From contig JAURVB010011081.1 of NCBI GenBank assembly GCA_033002965.1, forward strand, positions 1-64,000: 64,000 bases of DNA, given 5' to 3'. Positions 1 to 10,082 of the stretch are shown piece after piece. This DNA is from Piper betle (lineage: Eukaryota; Streptophyta; Magnoliopsida; Piperales; Piperaceae). The position numbers were made by a program, and so were the translations under genes. Within the stretch, counting starts at the first letter, position 1. Every line of letters starts with the position of its first letter. The notes beneath the pieces were generated by a model. That model made no database searches. It saw only the letters and a program-made list of their open reading frames with translations, and had not been told where the DNA came from.

Positions 1-315
1 TAAAAACGAATGAGATAATGGTTGAATGTCAGGGTAGATTATTATGTGTTACCGTATTTTTATAAAACAGTATATATTTTCTTTTGGTTTCTCATTTATT
101 ATTTTGTCTTGTCTTTGCTTGTACATCATAGCATGCATGTAGGACTACGTTAGAACCCACGCATCCCATCTATGCATTTCATGTTTGCATCTCCATCTTG
201 AGACACCGAGGGTAGATCCGGGTCGGCTTAACCGAACCCAGTAGATTAGCGAACGGTTCGGTCGCCGGTGACATTTCCGGGTCGGTTCACGGGTGAGCCG
301 AAACGGGGTGTTACA
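1..315 (+). repeat. Family A LTR, 3' end only (innermost nested copy)
   Basis: The window opens inside an LTR of the family that recurs at 316-2313, 2314-4663, 10083-12465, 25764-28762 and 49515-52431. The shared 3' end runs from a cttgagacaccgaggg block through a ggttcacgggtgagccg block to a terminal gtgttaca. It stops abruptly at 315. The next bases match the middle of the same LTR, so this copy inserted into another copy. Its left part and left target duplication lie outside the window, so solo LTR and full element cannot be told apart. Confidence 0.8.
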
Positions 316-2313
316 GCAACAGTCACCCTAATCCCCAGAAAGCCACCATGAAAACGTAGAAAAATTGGATTCGCTGGTATTCACCGGATCTTCCACCGAG
401 CTCATCTAGTCGAACCCAATCGAACTTTGGACGCTGACGAGCACCAAATTCAAGCCCCGACACACGTGACGAAACCCTAGCCATCGTCGTTTGCCAACGA
501 TGCGAGGTACAATTACCTCCTATTTAATTATTTAAAATTGTTGATTGTTAGCATGCCATACTAAGATTAATGAATTGTTGTGTTAGATATTTTTATTGTA
601 AATAAAAATATGAATTGCTTGAATGAAGTGTGTTAAAATGAATGTTAAGAAACCAATTAGGTAAACTAAGTAATTATCGTAATCTAACACAACACAGCGT
701 AGGAAAACTTATGTGTAATTGATGTATGATGTGGTGTGTGTATGCTATATGGTGTTTGATGCATCATTCAGTTAGTGGGCATTAGCTTTTAGTTTGATGT
801 ATAGGTACATAGTAGGAGCTTGTTGCCTAGGCCCGTGGACATAATTGGAGCTTTTGCCAAGTCTGCTTAGGACTCGTTCCCTGTTTTACACTCTATTTTA
901 TTGTGTATTATTTTATTACTTGCAAGCAGGACGGGTTAAGTGGCATTTTATCAGATCCCACTTAACCCGGGTCATTTAATCATTAGATTTTTTGGATAAA
1001 TAACCCTCGATGATGAGATCCCTCGAGTTTGATTTCAAAAATAAGATCCACTGCAGTTGCCATCGGGTATATTATATAAATCCCTTCCCAGACCTATATA
1101 TAGTTTTATCGAGTTTTCAATGAGATGAGAGATGGGAAAATCGACTCGCACATACCTTGAGCGGGTGCACGTGCTACTCGAAGCAGACTATGGATTAGTG
1201 AGTGGGTTGTTTCAATCCTGAGGGATCTTGACAACTCCCATTTTGAGTTCCTCACACTTGAAGAAACGTGGAGGTTTATGGGTATTGTTTAGTACAGCAC
1301 ACGTTTGGGCTTGTGGTTCAACGGGTGTTAAAGGCTACTGTTTGAGAGTACTCGACTTTCGTCCTCAAGGCCAGGAGAATTATGGAGGAAAGGAGAGGGC
1401 TTAGGATATACTGATAGTCCCAAGGGACCAGGAAAATGAGAAAATGCCGAGAGAGGCATCATGCCAGTTAGTTTGGGACGCTATAGGGTCTGCAACTCGG
1501 TGGCTCTTTATTAGATGCCCTTAGGAGTGTTCACGAGAAGTATATAAAAGTTTTTCTTCAAAATGAGAGTCATCTCTCATTTGCCAGTTTGTTATTTAGT
1601 TATATTTTTAGACTAGTAACACTCGTTACTGATGATTTTTTTATATATATGTGTAGGTGAGGATTAAATACAGGATATGCCGGTTTGGATGGAGGAGCAG
1701 TGAACTACCTTGCACACACACACATGCATGCTTGCCGACAATGTTTGTTTTGACTGTTTTGATCATTTTGTTATGCTATTATGAAAATGAAATACTTATG
1801 ATGAAGATTATGGTATATAGAAATAGATAGTGATAACAGGATTTGAATTATATATTAGTGTGCAAGTCAAATGATAAATGTGGAATGAAAATTTGTAGGT
1901 GGGTCAAGACCCAATTAGAAGTGAAATGTGAATAGAATGAATAGGTGGGTTGAGACCCAAATGTCGAGAATGTTTTGATGTGACAGAATTAAATGTTTAT
2001 GTGAAGAATATGATGCAGTGAGTGTATATTGATGTATATATTTTATACATGTGTTTTGAGAGGGTGGCCCTTAATTGCACTTTTAGAGGAAACTTTGTCC
2101 ATTTTATTTCACAAATTTTTATCGATTTTATTGCAACTATTTTGTTTTGTAAACTAGTTGTCATGTCATCCATGTAGTAGTATGTTAGGGTTTTGTATAT
2201 TCATCCATGCATAGTGATCGACATCTTCCATCTTGAGACGCCAAGAATAGATCTACTTGGGAACCGTGATGATCCAGTTTGGTTCGCAAGCGAGCCGGAT
2301 TCAGGGTGTCACA
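316..2313 (+). repeat. Family A LTR, right two-thirds, host of the copy at 1-315
   Basis: The sequence from agtcaccctaatc onward aligns with the mid-LTR of the copies at about 10978 and 50475. It continues to an LTR end gggtgtcaca at 2313. The following cgagtggtggatttatta matches the interior of the same LTR (about 11598), so this copy is itself inserted in a third one. The GC-poor centre has no coding potential; the short ORFs in it are chance. Confidence 0.8.
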
Positions 2314-4663
2314 CGAGTGGTGGATTTATTATATTCCACTCCACACTGACCATTTAGTCGCATAAAATTCCCGGATGAATAACCTTTGAGTTGTTTTCAA
2401 AAACTCAGATCCAGATGACGATGCCTTTGGACCTATTATATCACAATCCCTACCCAAGCCTATGTACATGTAGTTTTTTGAGATTTTAGTGAGATGTGAG
2501 ATAAGGGAAAACCGACGATCGCGTCTTGAGATAGGGCGTGTGTTAATCAAAGTGGGCTCTGGATTTGGTGAGCATCTGTTTCATTCCCAAGGGATCCTGA
2601 TAACTCTACCTTTGAGTTCCTCAAACCTGGAGAATTGTGGATGTAACCCCCTGATATTGGTTCACTTAAGAACCGAATTAGAAATGCTACGATCGAGTCA
2701 AGTCATGTTTAAAATGGTTGGTCGGTAAGACTCGATCGATAAAATAGATCAAAACAACCCACTTGATGTCATGAGAATGGAAGACATTGTTAAATACACA
2801 TTAAAATACATAAATTATAAGTAAAAGTAAGAAAAGAAATAAATGCGCTGAGCTCAAGTGGGTTCTCGAATAACCAAAAAATGGTTGAGAAACGGCTGAA
2901 AATGGGCTGAACCAGACCAAATCGAGCTGAAGATGACCCAGTTGGGCTGTGCCAAGTTGGTCTGGGTTAAATAAACTGTTGGGCTGGGTCGGCTGGGCTG
3001 GTTTGGAGTGATAGACACAGACATGAACACGGCTGGCAGACTCGGGCACGACCAAATGGATGCAAACGGGGGTGGTGGACGTGATCACGAGCAAATGGGT
3101 AAACGGGCTCGACAAGGGGCGGCGGTGCCCGTCACCAAAAATGCAGCCGATGGCACAGTTGGGTTCACTGCCAATCAGGATTGACAGGGGACATCAAGGT
3201 GGAGGCATTGGTGGTGAAGATTGGCAGAGTCTAGCCATGGGTTGGCCGAAAAATGGCCAGAAAGTGGTGGTATCGCCGTTGGGTGAGGCGACGTCACAGG
3301 CAGTGATCGTGGCCGTGGCGGTGGTTGTGGGTTGTCTGAAAATAAAGATCTCAGTGAGGGGACGCCATTGAGGTGGTCGGATCAGCTGAAGGTGGCTTGC
3401 CATAGCCGATCTAGGCCTAAAATCCTGGCTAACTCATAAAAATCATATGTATACCTTGTGTATACACTGATAACTCATGTTCTACTGTATCTATCATATG
3501 CATGTCAGGCATACTCAACCACCACAACATGGTCATATGGCCATTTGCCCCATACGCATATTTTTAAAATTGTTCTGGCTCGAATTCGCTCAAATTGACT
3601 CAAGACTTGCCCGAATCGGGCAACCTGCAAGCGGGTAAAACCCTAAGCCAAATTTGAGGTTTTATAGTGGAGGTTTACAGGTATTTCTATGCGGTGCATG
3701 TCTAGACTTGTGGTTTCAAAGGGTATTGAAGGCGCATACTTAGAGTATTCGACCTTTGTACTCATGGCCAGGAGTGATATGGAGCATGTAGAGGTCTGAA
3801 ATAACATAAACTATTTTTCCCGCGCAAGGGATAGCTTAAACTTTTCAAAGAATGAGATGAGATAGAAAGGAGACGCTATCGTGCGAGGTCGAATGCTCCT
3901 AATTAGTGCACTTATGAGAGATTTTATAAGGAAGAATAATAATGTTTTCAATTTAATAGAAGGGTTAGCTCTCCTATGTTAATTTGTTATTAGTTATTTC
4001 TAGACTGATAATGATCATTACTGACATTTTGCTATTATCTATGTAGGTGAGAACCTTGAGGATTGAGTGTTGTAGGGACTGTGGAGGAGTAGCAATGAAA
4101 TTGCACACATATGTACTTGTCAAATGTAATTGATGATGTTGAATGTGGAATTATATTGAATGATGCAAACTTGAAGGTTATTTTTAGGAATGGATAAAAT
4201 GTTTTGCATGTGATTGAAAAACTGTGAAAAGAAATGAATAGGTTGAGCAATGAAGTCCAAACTCAGCTCAGAAGATAAAGAAAGTGATGATAATTGAAAT
4301 GTGGAGAGAAATGTCATGCTTTTGATGGTATTTTCTATTTTTATTGTTATATATATATATGCATATATTGCTTGTTGTTGATAGGGTGGTCCATATTGCA
4401 CTTTTAGGGGAGATTCTATCCATTTTGTTTTAAAAAGAGTTATTTTTAAAACTTTTCACTTGTTTAGGTTGTTTTATACATATTGCATATCATAGCATAC
4501 ATCTAGAACAACATTAGAACCTAAGCATCTCATTACATCACCATCTTGAGACACCGAGGGCAAATCTGGATTAGCTTAACCGAATCAAGTAGAAAAAGGA
4601 AATGTTCGGTCATCGGTAGCATTTTTGGATTGGTTCACGGGTGAACCGAAATGGGGTGTTATA
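2314..4663 (+). repeat. 5' LTR of the decayed gypsy element, split by a family B insertion
   Basis: Two pieces (2314-2641 and 3667-4663) match the 3' LTR at 11598-12465 in order. The gap between them is the family B insertion at 2642-3666. The LTR ends in gtgttata at 4663, with the usual final CA changed to TA, and the primer-binding site follows four bases later. By eye the stretch 3672-3790 and its counterpart at 11941-12060 differ at roughly one base in eight. That suggests an old insertion. Confidence 0.8.
2642..3666 (-). mobile_element. Family B solo LTR (B1), internally deleted
   Basis: The insertion is flanked by a perfect 5-bp direct repeat, gtgga at 2637-2641 and again at 3667-3671. 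Read on the plus strand it starts tgtaaccccctgat and ends ggttttata, which is the reverse complement of the family B copies at 41028 and 43172. At 1,025 bp it is about 2.1 kb shorter than its relatives at 17619-20772 and 43172-46324. One deletion joint falls in a tgggt word that occurs at both corresponding breakpoints in the longer copy. Confidence 0.85.
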
Positions 4664-4667
4664 GTCT

Positions 4668-4679
4668 AGGTATCAAAGC
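4668..4679 (+). other. Primer-binding site (initiator-Met tRNA)
   Basis: The bases aggtatcaaagc lie four bases after the 5' LTR end. They match the plant iMet primer site TGGTATCAGAGC at 10 of 12 positions. This fixes the plus orientation of the element and the LTR/internal junction. Confidence 0.75.
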
Positions 4680-5689
4680 TAACCCTTGGTTGTTTAAGAT
4701 GACAGACATATTATAGGTTACATGTGTGCAAAAGCTGATATGAGTTGTGCTGACAAGTATTTTTATATCTTAATGTTTTTGGTTTATAGATTTTTTTATC
4801 AATCAATGGTGTGGCAAGGTGATTAGGTTAGAGCAGGGATTACCAACAGGATGGTGAAACAGACTCGTAGGATGCAGATCAGGGCCCCATCCCCTCCATT
4901 GCCCAGATAGGACAGCCCTAGCCATGATCATAGTGACACAGCTTTGTCGACCAACGACTACCATACCACTAGGAGAGACCAACATGCTAGTTTCACTTAG
5001 TTGACATAATGAGAGCTGTCACTGCGATAGTAACTATAATAGAAGTAGTTGACATGAGAGGGATGCAGTGATTGCTAAATTAGTTGAAGTCCATATACAA
5101 ATTAAGCAAAACCAAGAGGAATTTAGGAGAGAGCTCAATAGATAGCCCTTTCGGTAGCCTGAGCTGAGAAGAGACCAGTAGTAGATGAAGAGGCACGTGG
5201 AGAGACAATAGTTCCCATGGGCCCTATGCCGCCACCTCCTCCACCACTGCAATAGAGGACTACTCCAACATTGACTCCTCTATTGGCCCCATGTTAGGCA
5301 AGAATCGGACTAGATGTCAGTGGATTTGCAGTAGCAGGTAGCGGGTAGACTGTACGTGGAAGTGGAGGTGCACGATGTGACAGTGTGCCAGTAGGTATAG
5401 GCCCACAGTTTTCACGATATAAGCTAGGAGAAGGATCTAACAAATCAGTAGATGTAAGGAATTTTGAACTGTGGTAGTATGAAAGCTTTGTGAAGAATGG
5501 TGGATGACCTTTCTTTGGGAAGTTGGATGCAGAAGATGCATTCCCGTGGATATCATCAGCCATAGGAGTGTTTGGTAGTATGGCATGCCCAATGGAGCAT
5601 AGGGTACACAACATTATAGGGCATTCCAAGATGAAGCTAAAGTATGGTGTGATTCGGTGTAGAATTCCACATTTGCCCACTGTTAACCT
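4680..5689 (+). pseudogene. Gypsy leader and 5' part of gag, decayed
   Basis: This stretch lies between the primer-binding site and the recognisable gag core. No long open frame remains. The minus-strand ORFs over it are chance. From about 5040 a broken plus-strand frame reads as charged, glutamine-rich text that fits a gag N-terminus, but no motif is firm enough to name. Confidence 0.5.
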
Positions 5690-6310
5690 CAGGACATCAC
5701 TTGGGAGGAATTCAAAGTGGCATTAGATGGAAAGTATTTTCCACGAGATGTCAAGAAGAGGAAGGAGCGGAAATTCAAGACATTCAAGCAAGGACCCAAT
5801 ACAGAGGTGCAATATGAGACAAGATTTAGAGTTCTAGAAAGATTTGCAACAGATTTGGTTCTCACCAAAGGAAGAAGGATAAAATACTTTTATGAAGGCC
5901 TCCATCATGATATCAGGATGCCCTATTTGGATAGAAAGTTTGCTACATTTGGTGATGTAGTGAGAGCTACAGGCGAGACAGAGGGAGTTATAGCTACTCG
6001 ACCTCGCCAAGATTTTGACTAGAGGCAGCAACATCCAAGGCCGTATCAACCAGAGCAGGGAGCACAATAGAGACATTGAATAGCACCAGATGCTATGAGG
6101 GCTATGGATGGCCAAGTTTAGGGCAACAAATCACCTTGCTGTCAGAATTGCCAACTTCATCATGAAGGTGAGTGCAGAGTAGGCACTAACGCTTGTTATA
6201 GTTGTGGTCAGCTAGGACATCGAGCTGTAGAGTGCAGAGTAGCCACTAAGGTATGCTATAGTTGTGGCCAACTAGGGCATAAAGCCGCAACTTGTCCAAT
6301 TGACAGGTCA
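5690..6310 (+). pseudogene. Ty3/gypsy gag remnant with duplicated zinc knuckle
   Basis: The 101-residue open stretch at 5717-6022 has the layout of the retrotransposon gag core (FPRDV, then a long charged helix, then the FATFGDV region). After one stop the reading shows CX2C-type Cys/His clusters. The two clear CCHC knuckles (CYSCGQLGH, spacing CX2CX4HX4C) are at about 6193-6234 and 6253-6294. They sit in a 60-bp in-frame tandem duplication: agtgcagagt occurs at 6171 and again at 6231. Gag would coat the RNA in virus-like particles. This copy cannot make it whole because stops interrupt it. Confidence 0.8.
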
Positions 6311-6559
6311 AAACCAACAATTGACACTCCCAGCATCTCAACAAAGACTTGCACTCCCAGCTCCCCAGCAGTAGCAATGACAGAGAGGCTAACAGGGCCA
6401 AGGTCATGGCCAGAGAGGTGAAGACCAACAGCCACCAAGATAGCAGCAGAGGGGATAGAACTAGAAAGGGTATATGGCTGAAGGGTAGGCTAGACAGCAG
6501 AGGGGTAGACACACGCAACACTAGCTCAAAATTAGGCGGTACCACCGGCATCATCTCCT

Positions 6560-6975
6560 GCCCCAACAGAGCATCAACCAGTGAGGATATATGCAGCCTT
6601 AGTGGCAGAGGCACTTGAGGACATGACAGTCATGATAGGTACCACTTTTAGTAGGCTTTGTCTCGCACGCATCTTATTTGATTATGCCTGCACACACTCA
6701 TTTATTTTATACATGCACACAAGTAGAATTGGACGTAAGATGGAAGACTTAAAACATTCACTATTCGTGTCCACTCCCGCTAGTATTGTGAGTAATGTCC
6801 CTGTTGAGATTCAACAGCAACAACTTATAGCTGATTTGAAATTGTTTAAGCTACAAGAATTTGATGTGATATTTGGAATGAATTGGATGTCTAAGAAAGG
6901 AGCCATGATGCATTGCCAAAGAAATAAGGTGACTTTCCACCAAGGAAGATGTTGCTTTTTCTTCCAAGGTTAGGG
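6560..6975 (+). pseudogene. Retrotransposon aspartic protease remnant
   Basis: The open stretch at 6581-6973 reads LFDYACTHSFI around 6687-6720. The retropepsin active site Asp-Ser/Thr-Gly is DYA here, so the fold is recognisable but the catalytic loop is altered. The downstream FDVIFGMNW block (about 6862-6890) is the conserved second half of plant gypsy proteases. The protein would have cut the gag-pol polyprotein. Loss of the Gly next to the catalytic Asp makes activity unlikely. Confidence 0.8.
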
Positions 6976-7114
6976 CTGAGATAAAGAACTAAGGTGGATA
7001 TCCTATCAAAATGCAGTGAGATAGCTAGATCGAGGTAGTGATCTGATAATAGTAGCATTTGTTTCGGCTGAGTGGAGTGGTTCAGAGGACAAGCTGAGCA
7101 TAGAGGAGATTCTA

Positions 7115-7905
7115 GTGGTCAGAGAATTTATTGACATATTCCCCGAAGAGATTACTGGATTGCCATTAGACAGAGAAGTAGACCTTGCCATTAAGTTGAT
7201 GCCAAGCACAACACCGATCTCTAGAGCTTCATACAGAAGGACACCTCTTGAGTTCAAGGAACTCAAGGATGAGTTACAGACAATATTGAATCAAGGATTA
7301 ATCTGACCGAGTGTCTCTCCATGGGGTGCACTAGTGTTATTTGTGAGGAAGAATGATGGAAGCATGCGTTTATGCATCAATTACATAATACTAAACCATG
7401 CAACTATTAAGAATAGATACCCTCTTCCTCTCATAGATGATCTATTCGATCAGTTGAGCTTGTCTTCTTGAAGATTGATTTGAGGTCAGGATACTTCTAG
7501 TTAAAGATTAGGGCAGAAGATATCCCAAAGACTACATTCAGGTTCAGATATGACCACTATGAGTTTTTGGTCATGCCTTTTGGATTGACCACTGCTCCAG
7601 TAGCATTTGCGCTTGATGAACTACGTGTTTAGTTGATATTTGGATCACTTTGTGATCGTTTTGTAAACGACATATTAGTATACTCTTCATCCATTGAAGA
7701 GTGTGAACAACATCTAAGGATTGTATTGCAGACGCTGAGAGAGCATAGATTGTACGTGAACTTTTTGAAGTGTAGTTTTTGGCTGTCAGAAGTGAACTTT
7801 CTTGGCTATATCATCTTAGCATCAGGCATCTCAGTAGATTCAATCAAGATAGAAGCGGTAGTACAATGGGAACAACCAAAGATACATGCAAAGGTTTAAA
7901 GTTTC
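7115..7905 (+). pseudogene. Reverse transcriptase remnant, catalytic motif mutated
   Basis: The order is the gypsy entry block (VREFIDIFPEE at 7118), the conserved SPWGA / VRKNDGS / NRYPLP segments (7315-7425), MPFGLT at about 7575, and the palm motif at 7660-7675. A TGA interrupts the frame at 7304. A deletion near 7460 shifts the frame just before the KIDLRSG block. The palm motif reads FVND where the family has two consecutive Asp residues, so one metal-binding Asp is Asn (GAC to AAC). The enzyme would have copied element RNA into DNA; this copy is dead on several counts. Confidence 0.9.
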
Positions 7906-8450
7906 CTAGGCCTAGGTGGATACTACAGACGATTCATTAAGGATTTCTCTTCCATAGCAGCCTCTCTCACATAGCTGACTAGGAAGGAGGAATGGTTTAG
8001 ATGTATGGAAGAATGTGAGGAGAGTTTTAGGACGCTGAAAGAGAGATTGACTTCGGTGTCTGTCCTCACATTGCCTGAGGGACACAGGGATTTTGTAGTT
8101 TACATAGATGCCTTAGGAGTTGGTTTAGGTTGTGTTTTGTTGTAGAATGATAAGGTTATAGCCTATGCATATCACCAGCTCAATGTGCATGAGCCTAACT
8201 ATCCTACAAATGGCCTACAACTCACAACAGTCATATTCACTTTCAGAATATAGAGGCACTACTTATACAGAACATCTTTTAGACTCTTGACTGATCACCA
8301 GAGTCTGAAATATATCTTCACACAGAAAGATCTGAATAGCAGACGGAGAAGATGGTTAGAGATGTAATTAGATAACGAGATTGACATAGCGTACCATAAG
8401 GGCAAAGTAAATGCGGTAGTAGTTGCTTTGAGTAGGAAATAAGTACAAGG
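7906..8450 (+). pseudogene. RNase H remnant
   Basis: The stretch starts with the connection segment (LGLGGYYRRF, about 7908) and runs to an LSRK-type ending at about 8440. The first catalytic Asp is present (YIDALGVGLG, 8101). The position normally held by Glu reads Gln (GLQL, about 8212-8223). The Asp near the end of the domain reads Val (VVVALSRK). TDHQSLKYIFTQKDLN (about 8290-8335) is intact. At least three in-frame stops lie inside. In a working element this domain degrades the RNA template. Confidence 0.85.
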
Positions 8451-8699
8451 CTCCGTCGGATTGGCTGCAATGTCAGTGACTCAGTATATTACATGCCAGA
8501 GACAGTTGGTTGAAATGGTGGCTCAACCGACCATTCAGCCGAGTGTACTTGAATAGGCCAGGGTGCACTGGATGCAAATCAACAGTTGAAACAATGGTTG
8601 GAACAGGGAACATATCAGGAATTGGCCAGAGATGTAGATGGGTTAGTCAGACTGAGAAGTCGACACTCTGTGCCAAATGTTCCAGAGTATCCCAAACTT

Positions 8700-9640
8700 T
8701 GAAGTATGATTCTTCCCGAAGCTCACACGTCTAGTTGCTCAGTGCATCCAGGTGGAATGAAGATGTACCACGATGTCAGACAAACATATTGGTGGTCAGG
8801 AATGAAGAGAGATGTAGATGATATAGTAACCATATTTTTGTGTGCTAGCAAGTGAAAGCCAAGCACATACGTCTAGGTGGAACACTACAACCATTAGAAA
8901 CCCTAGAGTGGAAGTGGGAGAGCTTAGCATACGACATTGTAGTCGGTTTGCCTATAATGACCTGCCAACAGAAAGATGCAATATGGATCATAGTAGATCG
9001 ACTTACAAAGAGCGTACACTTCATACTAATTAGAATGGAATACCCATTGACCTCTTTGGCCATGCTGTATAGAGACCAGATAGTCAGGCCACATGGAGTG
9101 CTACAAGAGATCAAATCAGACAGGGATTCGAGGTTCACATCTTGATTTCAGAAAGCTTTCCAGACAACTATGGGCATTGAGTCAAGATTAAGCACAACCA
9201 GTCATCCTCAGATAGATGGGCAGACTGAGAGAACCATATAGATCCTAGAGGATTTGCTCCGAGCATGAATTCTTGACTTTGGAGGAAGTTGGGAAGAGTA
9301 TCTACCTCTAGCGGAGTTCTCCTACAACAACTATCAGGCCACAATTAGAATGGCACCATTCGAGGCACTGTACGACAGACCTTATTGATCCCCTGTATGT
9401 TGGGTACAAGATAGCAATCCAATAGTAGTTGGGCCAAAGATGATCTAGCAGACACAAGAGGTGATAATGTGGATCAGGAAGAGAATGAGGTCAGCTCAGG
9501 ATAGATAGAAATGTTATGCCGATTAATGGAGACGTGAGGTTTATTTTGCATTAGAAGATCAAAATCTTCTAAAGGTCTCTCCGACTAAGGGAAACACTAG
9601 ATTCGGGATGTGAGGGAAACTCAGTTCACGATATATTGGA
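8700..9640 (+). pseudogene. Integrase remnant (zinc and DDE core)
   Basis: The HHCC region begins around 8735 (HPGGMKMYHDV, YWWSGMKRDV). The core follows with DIVVGLP (about 8933), SDRDSRF (9117-9137) and DGQTERT (about 9214-9234). All three acidic DDE residues can still be read, unlike the protease, RT and RNase H sites. Stops break the frame at about 8850, 9145, 9239 and later. The product would insert the cDNA into the genome. Confidence 0.85.
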
Positions 9641-10015
9641 CCATTTGATGTGATTGAACACATTGAACCAGTGGCTTACAAGCTAGCATTGCCGCCTCAT
9701 CTATCAGCTGTGAACAATGTCTTCCATGTGTCAATGCTGAAGGAGTACTATCTAGACAACTCTCATGTTGTCATTTTCAAAGAGATGGAGTTGCAACTAG
9801 ACCTGACGTATCTAGAAGATGCACTTCAGATTGTGGATCACTAGGTGAAGATTCTCCGAAGAAAAGAAGTTCCCCTAGTACGAGTTCAATTGACTCGACG
9901 AGGAATTGAACAATCCACATGGTAACATGAAGATGAGATGAGGAAGCGATATCTGAAGATATTCGAGCAACCAGCTTCACAACCAGGCACTTTACTAGAG
10001 ACTGCCTTTTTTAGA
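9641..10015 (+). pseudogene. Integrase C-terminus with chromodomain-like tail
   Basis: The [21 protein letters not shown] block is followed by a [11 protein letters not shown] stretch, a stop at 9842, then a tail with RKEVPLVRVQLTRRG and W-HEDEMRKRY. That order is typical of the chromodomain-like ending of plant Tekay/Del chromoviruses, and it supports the lineage call. A full chromodomain aromatic cage cannot be confirmed by eye. Confidence 0.7.
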
Positions 10016-10069
10016 TTATGGATGAGTTTTAAACTTCCTTAATTAAAATTTTGATGACAGAATTTTTCT

Positions 10070-10082
10070 AAGGAGGGAAGAT
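10070..10082 (+). other. Polypurine tract before the 3' LTR
   Basis: The purine-rich aaggagggaagat sits directly before the LTR start tgtaaaacctg at 10083. It is the expected plus-strand priming site. Confidence 0.8.
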
